This document shows positions 1-10,331 of a stretch of DNA of 64,000 bases, one piece after another. Where the stretch lies: the NCBI GenBank assembly GCA_963682055.1, contig OY821751.1, positions 7,192,001 through 7,256,000 on the forward strand, read 5' to 3'. The notes beneath the pieces were generated by a model, which made no database searches, was not told where the DNA came from, and saw only the letters and a program-made list of their open reading frames with translations. Numbering within the stretch: position 1 is the stretch's first letter; the number at the start of each line of letters is the position of its first letter. The translations under genes and the position numbers were made by a program. The DNA is from Primula veris. Lineage: Eukaryota > Streptophyta > Magnoliopsida > Ericales > Primulaceae.

Positions 1-174
1 CTTCCCAAGAACCGACCGGTTTAGTTTCTCTCTTTACAAAAATTTATATTAATTATTCAAAATAATTGGAAAGGATAACGTAATAAGATTAAATAACAAA
101 CGCCATGGAAAAAATATATAAATAAAAATATTACACAAAAAACGAGAAGTTGATGCGAAAAAAAAAACAAAAAA
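1..174 (-). other. Partial 5S spacer at left edge
   Basis: Begins inside the spacer at 'cttcccaagaaccgaccgg' and runs to copy 1. It is class Lg. The gene this spacer would serve as upstream region lies outside the window. Confidence 0.95.
51..67. repeat. Short inverted repeat in spacer (representative)
   Basis: Arms aattatt and aataatt are separated by caa, giving a perfect 7-bp AT-rich inverted repeat. It recurs in nearly every spacer of the array. No function is shown; it may only reflect AT richness. Confidence 0.6.
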
Positions 175-292
175 GGGTGCAACACGAGGACTTCCCAGTG
201 GGTCACCCATCCTAGTACTACTCTCGCCCAAGCACACTTAACTGCGGAGTTCTGATGGGATCCGGTGCATTAGTGCTGGTATGATCGCACCC
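175..292 (-). rRNA. 5S rRNA, copy 1
   Basis: Class Lg 3' flank. 199 g>t (RNA +94, box C). Confidence 0.96.
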
Positions 293-494
293 GGAAGGTT
301 GCGCATCTTCAATTCGTTTAAACCTCCCCGCCGTCCCGTTCGCTTCCCAAGAACCGACCGGTTTAGTTTCTGTCTTTAACAAAATTTATATTAATTATTC
401 AAAATAATTGGAAAGGATAACGTAATAAGATTAAATAACAAACGGCATGGAAAAAATATATAAATAAAAATATTACACAAAAAAAAAAAAAAAA

Positions 495-612
495 GGGTGT
501 AACACGAGGACTTCCCAGGGGGTCACCCATCCTAGTACTAATCTCGCCCAAGCACACTTAACTGCGGAGTTCTGATGGGATCCGGTGCATTAGTGCTATT
601 ATGATCGCACCC
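495..612 (-). rRNA. 5S rRNA, copy 2
   Basis: Class S flank with an uninterrupted A-tract. 500 c>t (RNA +113, helix I), 541 c>a (+72, IE), 598 g>a and 599 g>t (+15, +14). Confidence 0.94.
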
Positions 613-836
613 GGAAGGTGGTGCATCTTCAATTCGTTTAAACCTCCCCGCCGTCCCGTTCGCTTCCCAAGAACCGACCGGTTTAGTTTCTCTCTTTACA
701 AAAATTTATATTAATTATTCAAAATAATTGGAAAGGATAACGTAATAAGATTAAATAACAAACGGCATGGGAAAAATATATAAATAAAAATATTACACAA
801 AAAACGCGAAGTTGATGCCAAAAAAAAAACAAAAGA

Positions 837-954
837 GGGTGCAACACAAGGACTTCCCAGGGGGTCACCCATCCTAGTACTACTCTCGCCCAAGCACACT
901 TAACTGCGGAGTTCTGATGGGATCCGGTGCATTAGTGCTGGTATGATCGCACCC
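837..954 (-). rRNA. 5S rRNA, copy 3
   Basis: Class Lc flank. 848 g>a (RNA +107, CpG site). Confidence 0.96.
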
Positions 955-1156
955 GGAAGGTTGTGCATCTTCAATTCGTTTAAACCTCCCCGCCGTCCCG
1001 TTCGCTTCCCAAGAACCGACCGGTTTAGTTTCTCTCTTTACAAAAATTTATATTAATTATTCAAAATAATTGGAAAGGATAACGTAATAAGATTAAATAA
1101 CAAACGGCATGGAAAAAATATATAAATAAAAATATTACACAAAAAAAAAAAAAAAA

Positions 1157-1274
1157 GGGTGCAACACGAGGACTTCCCAGGGGGTCACCCATCCTAGTAC
1201 TACTCTCGCCCAAGCACACTTAAATGCGGAGTTCTGATGGGATCCGGTGCATTAGTGCTGTTATGATCGCACCC
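1157..1274 (-). rRNA. 5S rRNA, copy 4
   Basis: Class S flank, uninterrupted A-tract. 1224 c>a (RNA +51, box A), 1261 g>t (+14). Confidence 0.95.
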
Positions 1275-1498
1275 GGAAGGTGGTGCATCTTCAATTCGTT
1301 TAAACCTCCCCGCCGTCCCGTTCGCTTCCCAAGAACCGACCGGTTTAGTTTCTCTCTTTACAAAAATTTATATTAATTATTCAAAATAATTGGAAAGGAT
1401 AACGTAATAAGATTAAATAACAAACGGCATGGAAAAAATATATAAATAAAAATATTACACAAAAAACGCGAAGTTGATGCCAAAAAAAAAACAAAAGA
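1275..1498 (-). other. Representative class L spacer (224 bp)
   Basis: Between copies 4 and 5. Read on the plus strand it holds the promoter of copy 4, a GC-richer block, an AT-rich core with 'aattattcaaaataatt' and 'tatataaata', then the L-specific 'cgcgaagttgatgcc' and the terminator A-tract of copy 5. There is no gene in it. Other class L spacers have the same layout. Confidence 0.9.
1482..1498 (-). terminator. Pol III terminator, class L (representative, copy 5)
   Basis: On the minus strand the gene is followed by TCTTTTG and then ten T. RNA polymerase III stops at runs of four or more T, so either run can act. Confidence 0.85.
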
Positions 1499-1616
1499 GG
1501 GTGCAACACGAGGACTTCCCAGGGGGTCACCCATCCTAGTACTACTCTCGCCCAAGCACACTTAACTGCGGAGTTCTGATGGGATCCGGTGCATTAGTGT
1601 TGGTATGATCGCACCC
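1499..1616 (-). rRNA. 5S rRNA, copy 5
   Basis: Class Lc flank. 1600 c>t (RNA +17), shared with copy 8. Confidence 0.96.
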
Positions 1617-1820
1617 GGAAGGTTGTGCATCTTCAATTCGTTTAAACCTCCCCGCCGTCCCGTTCGCTTCCCAAGAACCGACCGGTTTAGTTTCTCTCTT
1701 TACAAAAATTTATATTAATTATTCAAAATAATTGGAAAGGATAACGTAATAAGATTAAATAACAAACGGCATGGAAAAAATATATAAATAAAAATATTAC
1801 ACAAAAAAAAAAACAAAAAA

Positions 1821-1938
1821 GGGTGCAACACGAGGACTTCCCAGGGGGTCACCCATCCTAGTACTACTTTCGCCCAAGCACACTTAACTGCGGAGTTCTG
1901 ATGGGATCCGGTGCATTAGTGCTGGTATGATCGCACCC
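1821..1938 (-). rRNA. 5S rRNA, copy 6
   Basis: Class S flank. 1869 c>t (RNA +70, IE), shared with copy 9. Confidence 0.96.
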
Positions 1939-2141
1939 GGAAGGTTGTGCATCTTCAATTCGTTTAAACCTCCCCGCCGTCCCGTTCGCTTCCCAAGAAC
2001 CGACCGGTTTAGTTTCTGTCTTTAACAAAATTTATATTAATTATTCAAAATAATTGGAAAGGATAACGTAATAAGATTAAATAACAAACGGCATGGAAAA
2101 AATATATAAATAAAAATATTACACAAAAAAAAAACAAAAAA
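1939..2141 (-). other. Representative class S spacer (203 bp)
   Basis: Between copies 6 and 7. It has the same layout as the L spacer but lacks the 21 bp with 'gaagttgatgc', so the AT core joins directly to the terminator A-tract. It carries the 'ctgtctttaacaaaa' form of the upstream half. Confidence 0.9.
2125..2141 (-). terminator. Pol III terminator, class S (representative, copy 7)
   Basis: Directly after the gene the minus strand reads six T, a G, then ten T. This is a strong double T-run terminator. Confidence 0.88.
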
Positions 2142-2162
2142 GGGTGCAACACGAGGACTTCC

Positions 2163-2180
2163 CAGGGGGTCACCCATCCT
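2163..2180 (-). promoter_or_regulatory. Internal box C (representative, copy 7)
   Basis: RNA +80 to +97, minus strand GATGGGTGACCCCCTGGG. It is the main TFIIIA-binding element of 5S genes and is present in almost every copy; copies 121 and 126 have a deletion here. Confidence 0.85.
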
Positions 2181-2187
2181 AGTACTA

Positions 2188-2193
2188 CTCTCG
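2188..2193 (-). promoter_or_regulatory. Internal intermediate element (representative, copy 7)
   Basis: RNA +67 to +72 between box A and box C, minus strand GAGAGT-GTAGTA region. Position is assigned by comparison with known 5S genes. Confidence 0.7.
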
Positions 2194-2195
2194 CC

Positions 2196-2210
2196 CAAGC
2201 ACACTTAACT
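2196..2210 (-). promoter_or_regulatory. Internal box A (representative, copy 7)
   Basis: RNA +50 to +64, minus strand AGTTAAGTGTGCTTG. Every copy has T at RNA +57 where the usual flowering-plant sequence, as I recall it, has C. Confidence 0.8.
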
Positions 2211-2259
2211 GCGGAGTTCTGATGGGATCCGGTGCATTAGTGCTGGTATGATCGCACCC

Positions 2260-2290
2260 GGAAGGTGGTGCATCTTCAATTCGTTTAAAC
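2260..2290 (-). promoter_or_regulatory. Upstream 5S promoter (representative, copy 7)
   Basis: On the minus strand C is at -1, GC at -12/-11 and TTTAAA at -30 to -25 within the palindrome GTTTAAAC. This matches the TATA-like, GC and -1 C elements known for plant 5S genes. The region is conserved across the array; the -7 to -10 bases vary (ttg, tgg, ttgc forms on the plus strand). Confidence 0.85.
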
Positions 2291-2483
2291 CTCCCCGCCG
2301 TCCCGTTCGCTTCCCAAGAACCGACCGGTTTAGTTTCTCTCTTTACAAAAATTTATATTAATTATTCAAAATAATTGGAAAGGATAACGTAATAAGATTA
2401 AATAACAAACGGCATGGAAAAAATATATAAATAAAAATATTACACAAAAAACGCGAAGTTGATGCCAAAAAAAAAACAAAAGA

Positions 2484-2601
2484 GGGTGCAACACGAGGAC
2501 TTCCCAGGGGGTCACCCATCCTAGTACTACTCTCGCCCAAGCACACTTAACTGCGGAGTTCTGATGGGATCCGGTGCATTAGTGTTGGTATGATCGCACC
2601 C
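2484..2601 (-). rRNA. 5S rRNA, copy 8
   Basis: Class Lc flank. 2585 c>t (RNA +17), as in copy 5. Confidence 0.96.
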
Positions 2602-2805
2602 GGAAGGTTGTGCATCTTCAATTCGTTTAAACCTCCCCGCCGTCCCGTTCGCTTCCCAAGAACCGACCGGTTTAGTTTCTCTCTTTACAAAAATTTATAT
2701 TAATTATTCAAAATAATTGGAAAGGATAACGTAATAAGATTAAATAACAAACGGCATGGAAAAAATATATAAATAAAAATATTACACAAAAAAAAAAACA
2801 AAAAA

Positions 2806-2923
2806 GGGTGCAACACGAGGACTTCCCAGGGGGTCACCCATCCTAGTACTACTTTCGCCCAAGCACACTTAACTGCGGAGTTCTGATGGGATCCGGTGCA
2901 TTAGTGCTGGTATGATCGCACCC
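2806..2923 (-). rRNA. 5S rRNA, copy 9
   Basis: Class S flank. 2854 c>t (RNA +70, IE), as in copy 6. Confidence 0.96.
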
Positions 2924-3126
2924 GGAAGGTTGTGCATCTTCAATTCGTTTAAACCTCCCCGCCGTCCCGTTCGCTTCCCAAGAACCGACCGGTTTAGTTT
3001 CTGTCTTTAACAAAATTTATATTAATTATTCAAAATAATTGGAAAGGATAACGTAATAAGATTAAATAACAAACGGCATGGAAAAAATATATAAATAAAA
3101 ATATTACACAAAAAAAAAACAAAAAA

Positions 3127-3244
3127 GGGTGCAACACGAGGACTTCCCAGGGGGTCACCCATCCTAGTACTACTCTCGCCCAAGCACACTTAACTGCGGA
3201 GTTCTGATGGGATCCGGTGCATTAGTGCTGGTATGATCGCACCC
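3127..3244 (-). rRNA. 5S rRNA, copy 10
   Basis: Class S flank; no difference from consensus. Confidence 0.97.
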
Positions 3245-3469
3245 GGAAGGTGGTGCATCTTCAATTCGTTTAAACCTCCCCGCCGTCCCGTTCGCTTCCC
3301 AAGAACCGACCGGTTTAGTTTCTCTCTTTACAAAAATTTATATTAATTATTCAAAATAATTGGAAAGGATAACGTAATAAGATTAAATAACAAACGGCAT
3401 GGAAAAAATATATAAATAAAAATATTACACCAAAAACGCGAAGTTGATGCCAAAAAAAAAACAAAAGAG

Positions 3470-3587
3470 GGGTGCAACACGAGGACTTCCCAGGGGGTCA
3501 CCCATCCTAGTACTACTCTCGTCCAAGCACACTTAATTGCGGAGTTCTGATGGGATCCGGTGCATTAGTGCTGGTATGATCGCACCC
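3470..3587 (-). rRNA. 5S rRNA, copy 11
   Basis: Class Lc flank with one extra g at 3469. 3522 c>t (RNA +66), 3537 c>t (+51, box A). Confidence 0.95.
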
Positions 3588-3790
3588 GGAAGGTTGTGCA
3601 TCTTCAATTCGTTTAAACTTCCCCGCCGTCCCGTTCGCTTCCCAAGAACCGACCGGTTTAGTTTCTCTCTTTACAAAAATTTATATTAATTATTCAAAAT
3701 AATTGGAAAGGATAACGTAATAAGATTAAATAACAAACGGCATGGAAAAAATATATAAATAAAAATATTACACAAAAAAAAAACAAAAAA

Positions 3791-3908
3791 GGGTGCAACA
3801 CGAGTACTTCCCAGGGGGTCACCCATCCTAGTACTACTCTCGCCCAAACACACTTAACTGCGGAGTTCTGATGGGATCCGGTGCATTAGTGCTGGTATGA
3901 TCGCACCC
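3791..3908 (-). rRNA. 5S rRNA, copy 12
   Basis: Class S flank. 3805 g>t (RNA +104), 3848 g>a (+61, box A). The upstream -1 base is T instead of C. Confidence 0.95.
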
Positions 3909-4111
3909 AGAAGGTTGTGCATCTTCAATTCGTTTAAACCTCCCCGCCGTCCCGTTCGCTTCCCAAGAACCGACCGGTTTAGTTTCTGTCTTTAACAAAA
4001 TTTATATTAATTATTCAAAATAATTGGAAAGGATAACGTAATAAGATTAAATAACAAACGGCATGGGAAAAATATATAAATAAAAATATTACACAAAAAA
4101 AAAACAAAAAA

Positions 4112-4229
4112 GGGTGCAACACGAGGACTTCCCAGGGGGTCACCCATCCTAGTACTACTCTCGCCCAAGCACACTTAACTGCGGAGTTCTGATGGGATCC
4201 AGTGCATTAGTGCTGGTATGATCGCACCC
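4112..4229 (-). rRNA. 5S rRNA, copy 13
   Basis: Class S flank. 4201 g>a (RNA +29, CpG site). Confidence 0.96.
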
Positions 4230-4432
4230 GGAAGGTTGCGCATCTTCAATTCGTTTAAACCTCGCCGCCGTCCCGTTCGCTTCCCAAGAACCGACCGGTT
4301 TAGTTTCTGTCTTTAACAAAATTTATATTAATTATTCAAAATAATTGGAAAGGATAATGTAATAAGATTAAATAACAAACGGCATGGAAAAAATATATAA
4401 ATAAAAATATTACACAAAAAAAAAACAAAAAA

Positions 4433-4550
4433 GGGTGCAACACGAGGACTTCCCAGGGGGTCACCCATCCTAGTACTACTCTCGCCCAAGCACACTTAAC
4501 TGCGGAGTTCTAATGGGATCCGGTGAATTAGTGCTGGTATGATCGCACCC
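4433..4550 (-). rRNA. 5S rRNA, copy 14
   Basis: Class S flank. 4512 g>a (RNA +39), 4526 c>a (+25). Confidence 0.95.
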
Positions 4551-4774
4551 GGAAGGTTGTGCATCTTCAATTCGTTTAAACCTCCCCGCCGTCCCGTTCG
4601 CTTCCCAAGAACCGACCGGTTTAGTTTCTGTCTTTAACAAAATTTATATTAATTATTCAAAATAATTGGAAAGGATAACGTAATAAGATTAAATAACAAA
4701 CGGCATGGAAAAAATATATAAATAAAAATATTACACAAAAAACGAGAAGTTGATGCGAAAAAAAAAACAAAAAA

Positions 4775-4892
4775 GGGTGCAACACGAGTACTTCCCAGGG
4801 GGTCACCCATCCTAGTACTACTCTCGCCCAAGCACACTTAACTGCGGAGTTCTGATGGGATCCGGTGCATTAGTGCTGGTATGATCGCACCC
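4775..4892 (-). rRNA. 5S rRNA, copy 15
   Basis: Class Lg flank. 4789 g>t (RNA +104). Upstream -1/-2 are AA instead of CC ('cccttaagg' on plus). Confidence 0.95.
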
Positions 4893-5094
4893 TTAAGGTT
4901 GTGCATCTTCAATTCGTTTAAACCTCCCCGCCGTCCCGTTCGCTTCCCAAGAACCGACCGGTTTAGTTTCTGTCTTTAACAAAATTTATATTAATTATTC
5001 AAAATAATTGGAAAGGATAACGTAATAAGATTAAATAACAAACGGCATGGAAAAATATAAAAATAAAAATATTACACAAAAAAAAAACAAAAAA

Positions 5095-5212
5095 GGGTGC
5101 AACACGAGGACTTCCCAGGGGGTCACCCATCCTAGTACTACTCTCGCCCAAGCACACTTAACTGCGGAGTTCTGATGGGATCCGGTGCATTAGTGCTGGT
5201 ATGATCGCACCC
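5095..5212 (-). rRNA. 5S rRNA, copy 16
   Basis: Class S flank; gene matches consensus. Upstream -1 is A instead of C. Confidence 0.97.
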
Positions 5213-5415
5213 TGAAGGTTGCGCATCTTCAATTCGTTTAAACCTCCCCGCCGTCCCGTTCGCTTCCCAAGAACCGACCGGTTTAGTTTCTGTCTTTAAC
5301 AAAATTTATATTAATTATTCAAAATAATTGGAAAGGATAACGTAATAAGATTAAATAACAAACGGCATGGAAAAAATATATAAATAAAAATATTACACAA
5401 AAAAAAAACAAAAAA

Positions 5416-5533
5416 GGGTGCAACACGAGGACTTCCCAGGGGGTCACCCATCCTAGTACTACTCTCGCCCAAGCACACTTAACTGCGGAGTTCTGATGGG
5501 ATCCGGTGCATTAGTGCTGGTATGATCGCAACC
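5416..5533 (-). rRNA. 5S rRNA, copy 17
   Basis: Class S flank. 5531 c>a (RNA +3, helix I), shared with copy 29. Confidence 0.95.
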
Positions 5534-5757
5534 GGAAGGTGGTGCATCTTCAATTCGTTTAAACCTCCCCGCCGTCCCGTTCGCTTCCCAAGAACCGACC
5601 GGTTTAGTTTCTCTCTTTACAAAAATTTATATTAATTATTCAAAATAATTGGAAAGGATAACGTAATAAGATTAAATAACAAACGGCATGGAAAAAATAT
5701 ATAAATAAAAATATTACACAAAAAACGCGAAGTTGATGCCAAAAAAAAAACAAAAGA

Positions 5758-5875
5758 GGGTGCAACACGAGGACTTCCCAGGGGGTCACCCATCCTAGTA
5801 CTACTCTCACCCAAGCACACTTAACTACGGAGTTCTGATGGGATCCGATGCATTAGTGCTGGTATGATCGCACCC
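5758..5875 (-). rRNA. 5S rRNA, copy 18
   Basis: Class Lc flank. 5809 g>a (RNA +67, CpG), 5827 g>a (+49), 5848 g>a (+28). Upstream -1 is T. Confidence 0.95.
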
Positions 5876-6099
5876 AGAAAGTTGTGCATCTTCAATTCGT
5901 TTAAACCTCCCCGCCGTCCCGTTCGCTTCCCAAGAACCGACCGGTTTAGTTTCTCTCTTTACAAAAATTTATATGAATTATTCAAAATAATTGGAAAGGA
6001 TAACGTAATAAGATTAAATAACAAACGGCATGGAAAAAATATATAAATAAAAATATTACACAAAAAACGCGAAGTTGATGCCAAAAAAAAAACAAAAGA

Positions 6100-6217
6100 G
6101 GGTGCAACACGAGGACTTCCCAGGGGGTCACCCATCCTAGTACTACTCTCGCCCAAGCACACTTAACTGCGGAGTTCTGATGGGATCCGGTGCATTAGTG
6201 CTGGTATGATCGCACCC
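6100..6217 (-). rRNA. 5S rRNA, copy 19
   Basis: Class Lc flank; no difference from consensus. Confidence 0.97.
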
Positions 6218-6420
6218 GGAAGGTTGTGCATCTTCAATTCGTTTAAACTTCCCCGCCGTCCCGTTCGCTTCCCAAGAACCGACCGGTTTAGTTTCTCTCT
6301 TTACAAAAATTTATATTAATTATTCAAAATAATTGGAAAGGATAACGTAATAAGATTAAATAACAAACGGCATGGAAAAAATATATAAATAAAAATATTA
6401 CACAAAAAAAAAACAAAAAA

Positions 6421-6538
6421 GGGTGCAACACGAGGACTTCCCAGGGGGTCACCCATCCTAGTACTACTCTCGCCCAAACACACTTAACTGCGGAGTTCTG
6501 ATGGGATCCGGTGCATTAGTGCTGGTATGATCGCACCC
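6421..6538 (-). rRNA. 5S rRNA, copy 20
   Basis: Class S flank. 6478 g>a (RNA +61, box A), as in copy 12. Upstream -1 is T. Confidence 0.96.
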
Positions 6539-6741
6539 AGAAGGTTGTGCATCTTCAATTCGTTTAAACCTCCCCGCCGTCCCGTTCGCTTCCCAAGAAC
6601 CGACCGGTTTAGTTTCTGTCTTTAACAAAATTTATATTAATTATTCAAAATAATTGGAAAGGATAACGTAATAAGATTAAATAACAAACGGCATGGAAAA
6701 AATATATAAATAAAAATATTACACAAAAAAAAAACAAAAAA

Positions 6742-6859
6742 GGGTGCAACACGAGGACTTCCCAGGGGGTCACCCATCCTAGTACTACTCTCGCCCAAGC
6801 ACACTTAACTGCGGAGTTCTGATGGGATCCGGTGCATTAGTGCTGGTATGATCGCACCC
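6742..6859 (-). rRNA. 5S rRNA, copy 21
   Basis: Class S flank; no difference from consensus. Confidence 0.97.
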
Positions 6860-7060
6860 GGAAGGTGGTGCATCTTCAATTCGTTTAAACCTCCCCGCCG
6901 TCCCGTTCGCTTCCCAAGAACCGACCGGTTTAGTTTCTCTCTTTACAAAAATTTATATTAATTATTCAAAATAATTGGAAAGGATAACGTAATAAGATTA
7001 AATAACAAACGGCATGGAAAAAATATATAAATAAAAATATTACACAAAAAAAAAAAAAAA

Positions 7061-7178
7061 GGGTGCAACACGAGGACTTCCCAGGGGGTCACCCATCCTA
7101 GTACTACTCTCGCCCAAGCACACTTAAATGCGGAGTTCTGATGGGATCCGGTGCATTAGTGCTGGTATGATCGCACCC
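7061..7178 (-). rRNA. 5S rRNA, copy 22
   Basis: Class S flank, uninterrupted A-tract. 7128 c>a (RNA +51, box A), shared with copies 4 and 26. Confidence 0.96.
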
Positions 7179-7402
7179 GGAAGGTTGTGCATCTTCAATT
7201 CGTTTAAACCTCCCCGCCGTCCCGTTCGCTTCCCAAGAACCGACCGGTTTAGTTTCTCTCTTTACAAAAATTTATATTAATTATTCAAAATAATTGGAAA
7301 GGATAACGTAATAAGATTTAATAACAAACGGCATGGAAAAAATATATAAATAAAAATATTACACAAAAAACGAGAGGTTGATGCGAAAAAAAAAACAAAA
7401 AA

Positions 7403-7520
7403 GGGTGCAACACGAGTACTTCCCAGGGGGTCACCCATCCTAGTACTACTCTCGCCCAAGCACACTTAACTGCGGAGTTCTGATGGGATCCGGTGCATTA
7501 GTGCTGGTATGATCGCACCC
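7403..7520 (-). rRNA. 5S rRNA, copy 23
   Basis: Class Lg flank ('gagaggttg' form). 7417 g>t (RNA +104). Upstream -1/-2 are AA. Confidence 0.96.
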
Positions 7521-7722
7521 TTAAGATTGCGCATCTTCAATTCGTTTAAACCTCCCCGCCGTCCCGTTCGCTTCCCAAGAACCGACCGGTTTAGTTTCTG
7601 TCTTTAACAAAATTTATATTAATTAGTCAAAATAATTGGAAAGGATAACGTAATAAGATTAAATAACAAACGGCATGGAAAAATATATAAATAAAAATAT
7701 TACACAAAAAAAAAACAAAAAA

Positions 7723-7840
7723 GGGTGCAACACGAGTACTTCCCAGGGGGTCACCCATCCTAGTACTACTCTCGCCCAAGCACACTTAACTGCGGAGTTC
7801 TGATGGGATCCGGTGCATTAGTGCTGGTATGATCGCACCT
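7723..7840 (-). rRNA. 5S rRNA, copy 24
   Basis: Class S flank. 7737 g>t (RNA +104), 7840 c>t (+1). Confidence 0.95.
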
Positions 7841-8043
7841 GGAAGGTTGCGCATCTTCAATTCGTTTAAACCTCCCCGCCGTCCCGTTCGCTTCCCAAGA
7901 ACCGACCGGTTTAGTTTCTGTCTTTAACAAAATTTATATTAATTATTCAAAATAATTGGAAAGGATAACGTAATAAGATTAAATAACAAACGGCATGGAA
8001 AAAATATATAAATAAAAATATTACACAAAAAAAAAACAAAAAA

Positions 8044-8161
8044 GGGTGCAACACGAGGACTTCCCAGGGGGTCACCCATCCTAGTACTACTCTCGCCCAA
8101 GCACACTTAACTGCGGAGTTCTGATGGGATCCGGTGCATTAGTGCTGGTATGATCGCACCC
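8044..8161 (-). rRNA. 5S rRNA, copy 25
   Basis: Class S flank; gene matches consensus. Upstream -1/-2 are TT ('cccaaaagg' on plus). Confidence 0.97.
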
Positions 8162-8364
8162 AAAAGGTTGCGCATCTTCAATTCGTTTAAACCTCCCCGC
8201 CGTCCCGTTCGCTTCCCAAGAACCGACCGGTTTAGTTTCTGTCTTTAACAAAATTTATATTAATTATTCAAAATAATTGGAAAGGATAACGTAATAAGAT
8301 TAAATAACAAACGGCATGGAAAAAATATATAAATAAAAATATTACACAAAAAAAAAAAAAAAAA

Positions 8365-8482
8365 GGGTGCAACACGAGGACTTCCCAGGGGGTCACCCAT
8401 CCTAGTACTACTCTCGCCCAAGCACACTTAAATGCGGAGTTCTGATGGGATCCGGTGCATTAGTGCTGGTATGATCGCACCC
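8365..8482 (-). rRNA. 5S rRNA, copy 26
   Basis: Class S flank, uninterrupted A-tract. 8432 c>a (RNA +51, box A), as in copy 22. Confidence 0.96.
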
Positions 8483-8706
8483 GGAAGGTTGTGCATCTTC
8501 AATTCGTTTAAACCTCCCCGCCGTCCCGTTCGCTTCCCAAGAACCGACCGGTTTATTTTCTCTCTTTACAAAAATTTATATTAATTATTCAAAATAATTG
8601 GAAAGGATAACGTAATAAGATTTAATAACAAACGGCATGGAAAAAATATATAAATAAAAATATTACACAAAAAACGAGAGGTTGATGCGAAAAAAAAAAC
8701 AAAAAA

Positions 8707-8824
8707 GGGTGCAACACGAGTACTTCCCAGGGGGTCACCCATCCTAGTACTACTCTCGCCCAAGCACACTTAACTGCGGAGTTCTGATGGGATCCGGTGC
8801 ATTAGTGCTGGTATGATCGCACCC
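8707..8824 (-). rRNA. 5S rRNA, copy 27
   Basis: Class Lg flank ('gagaggttg' form). 8721 g>t (RNA +104). Upstream -1/-2 are AA, as in copy 23. Confidence 0.96.
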
Positions 8825-9026
8825 TTAAGGTTGCGCATCTTCAATTCGTTTAAACCTCCCCGCCGTCCCGTTCGCTTCCCAAGAACCGACCGGTTTAGTT
8901 TCTGTCTTTAACAAAATTTATATTAATTAGTCAAAATAATTGGAAAGGATAACGTAATAAGATTAAATAACAAACGGCATGGAAAAATATATAAATAAAA
9001 ATATTACACAAAAAAAAAACAAAAAA

Positions 9027-9144
9027 GGGTGCAACACGAGTACTTCCCAGGGGGTCACCCATCCTAGTACTACTCTCGCCCAAGCACACTTAACTACGGA
9101 GTTCTGATGGGATCCGGTGCATTAGTGCTGGTATGATCGCACCC
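9027..9144 (-). rRNA. 5S rRNA, copy 28
   Basis: Class S flank. 9041 g>t (RNA +104), 9096 g>a (+49). Confidence 0.95.
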
Positions 9145-9347
9145 GGAAGGTTGCGCATCTTCAATTCGTTTAAACCTCCCCGCCGTCCCGTTCGCTTCCC
9201 AAGAACCGACCGGTTTAGTTTCTGTCTTTAACAAAATTTATATTAATTATTCAAAATAATTGGAAAGGATAACGTAATAAGATTAAATAACAAACGGCAT
9301 GGAAAAAATATATAAATAAAAATATTACACAAAAAAAAAACAAAAAA

Positions 9348-9465
9348 GGGTGCAACACGAGGACTTCCCAGGGGGTCACCCATCCTAGTACTACTCTCGC
9401 CCAAGCACACTTAACTGCGGAGTTCTGATGGGATCCGGTGCATTAGTGCTGGTATGATCGCAACC
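9348..9465 (-). rRNA. 5S rRNA, copy 29
   Basis: Class S flank. 9463 c>a (RNA +3, helix I), as in copy 17. Confidence 0.95.
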
Positions 9466-9689
9466 GGAAGGTGGTGCATCTTCAATTCGTTTAAACCTCC
9501 CCGCCGTCCCGTTCGCTTCCCAAGAACCGACCGGTTTAGTTTCTCTCTTTACAAAAATTTATATTAATTATTCAAAATAATTGGAAAGGATAACGTAATA
9601 AGATTAAATAACAAACGGCATGGAAAAAATATATAAATAAAAATATTACACAAAAAACGCGAAGTTGATGCCAAAAAAAAAACAAAAGA

Positions 9690-9807
9690 GGGTGCAACAC
9701 GAGGACTTCCCAGGGGGTCACCCATCCTAGTACTACTCTCACCCAAGCACACTTAACTGCGGAGTTCTGATGGGATCCGGTGCATTAGTGCTGGTATGAT
9801 CGCACCC
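9690..9807 (-). rRNA. 5S rRNA, copy 30
   Basis: Class Lc flank. 9741 g>a (RNA +67, CpG). Upstream -1 is T. Confidence 0.96.
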
Positions 9808-10010
9808 AGAAGGTTGTGCATCTTCAATTCGTTTAAACCTCCCCGCCGTCCCGTTCGCTTCCCAAGAACCGACCGGTTTAGTTTCTCTCTTTACAAAAAT
9901 TTATATTAATTATTCAAAATAATTTGAAAGGATAACGTAATAAGATTAAATAACAAACGGCATGGAAAAAATATATAAATAAAAATATTACACAAAAAAA
10001 AAACTAAAAA

Positions 10011-10128
10011 GGGTGCAACACGAGGACTTCCCAGGGGGTCACCCATCCTAGTACTACTCTCGCCCAAGCGCACTTAACTGCGGAGTTCTGATGGGATCCG
10101 GTGCATTAGTGCTGGTATGATCGCACCC
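10011..10128 (-). rRNA. 5S rRNA, copy 31
   Basis: Class S flank ('aaactaaaaa' form). 10070 a>g (RNA +59, box A), shared with copy 37. Confidence 0.96.
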
Positions 10129-10331
10129 GGAAGGTTGCGCATATTCAATTCGTTTAAACCTCCCCGCCGTCCCGTTCGCTTCCCAAGAACCGACCGGTTT
10201 AGTTTCTGTCTTTAACAAAATTTATATTAATTATTCAAAATAATTGGAAAGGATAACGTAATAAGATTAAATAACAAACGGCATGGAAAAAAAATATAAA
10301 TAAAAATATTACACAAAAAAAAAACAAAAAA

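Larger units (their letters stand above)
2142..2259 (-). rRNA. 5S rRNA, copy 7 (consensus copy)
   Basis: Identical to the array consensus over all 118 nt; used here as the reference for promoter, internal boxes and terminator. Helix I pairs GGGTGC with GCACCC perfectly. Class S flank. The ends were set at GGG (5') and CCC (3') because the terminator T-run starts at once after CCC; mature plant 5S rRNA is about 120 nt, so one or two U may belong to the RNA. Confidence 0.98.
1275..3244. repeat. 985-bp tandem duplication (copies 5-7 and 8-10)
   Basis: Blocks 1275-2259 and 2260-3244 have the same L-S-S order and share 1600/2585 c>t and 1869/2854 c>t. Confidence 0.9.
7061..9144. repeat. 1304-bp offset duplication (copies 22-24 and 26-28)
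   Basis: 7061-7840 and 8365-9144 share c>a in box A, 'agatttaataac', 'gagaggttg', 'cccttaag' and 'aattagtc'. Confidence 0.9.

Noticed and set aside
51..67. AT-rich inverted repeat as a replication origin or attachment site
   Set aside because: It is only 7-bp arms in AT-rich DNA and has no supporting context.
1373..1561. Minus-strand open frames of about 62 codons repeated in class L units (longer ones of 80-87 codons near 11000, 13000, 52000, 53300, 54600)
   Set aside because: They run across the 5S gene and the AT-rich spacer and exist only because L units lack a stop in that frame. The longer ones arise from single changes at RNA +53 that remove a stop. They are not protein genes.
5864..6046. 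60-codon plus-strand open frame through a spacer
   Set aside because: Arises from one base change that removes a stop in a non-coding spacer; no other unit keeps it.
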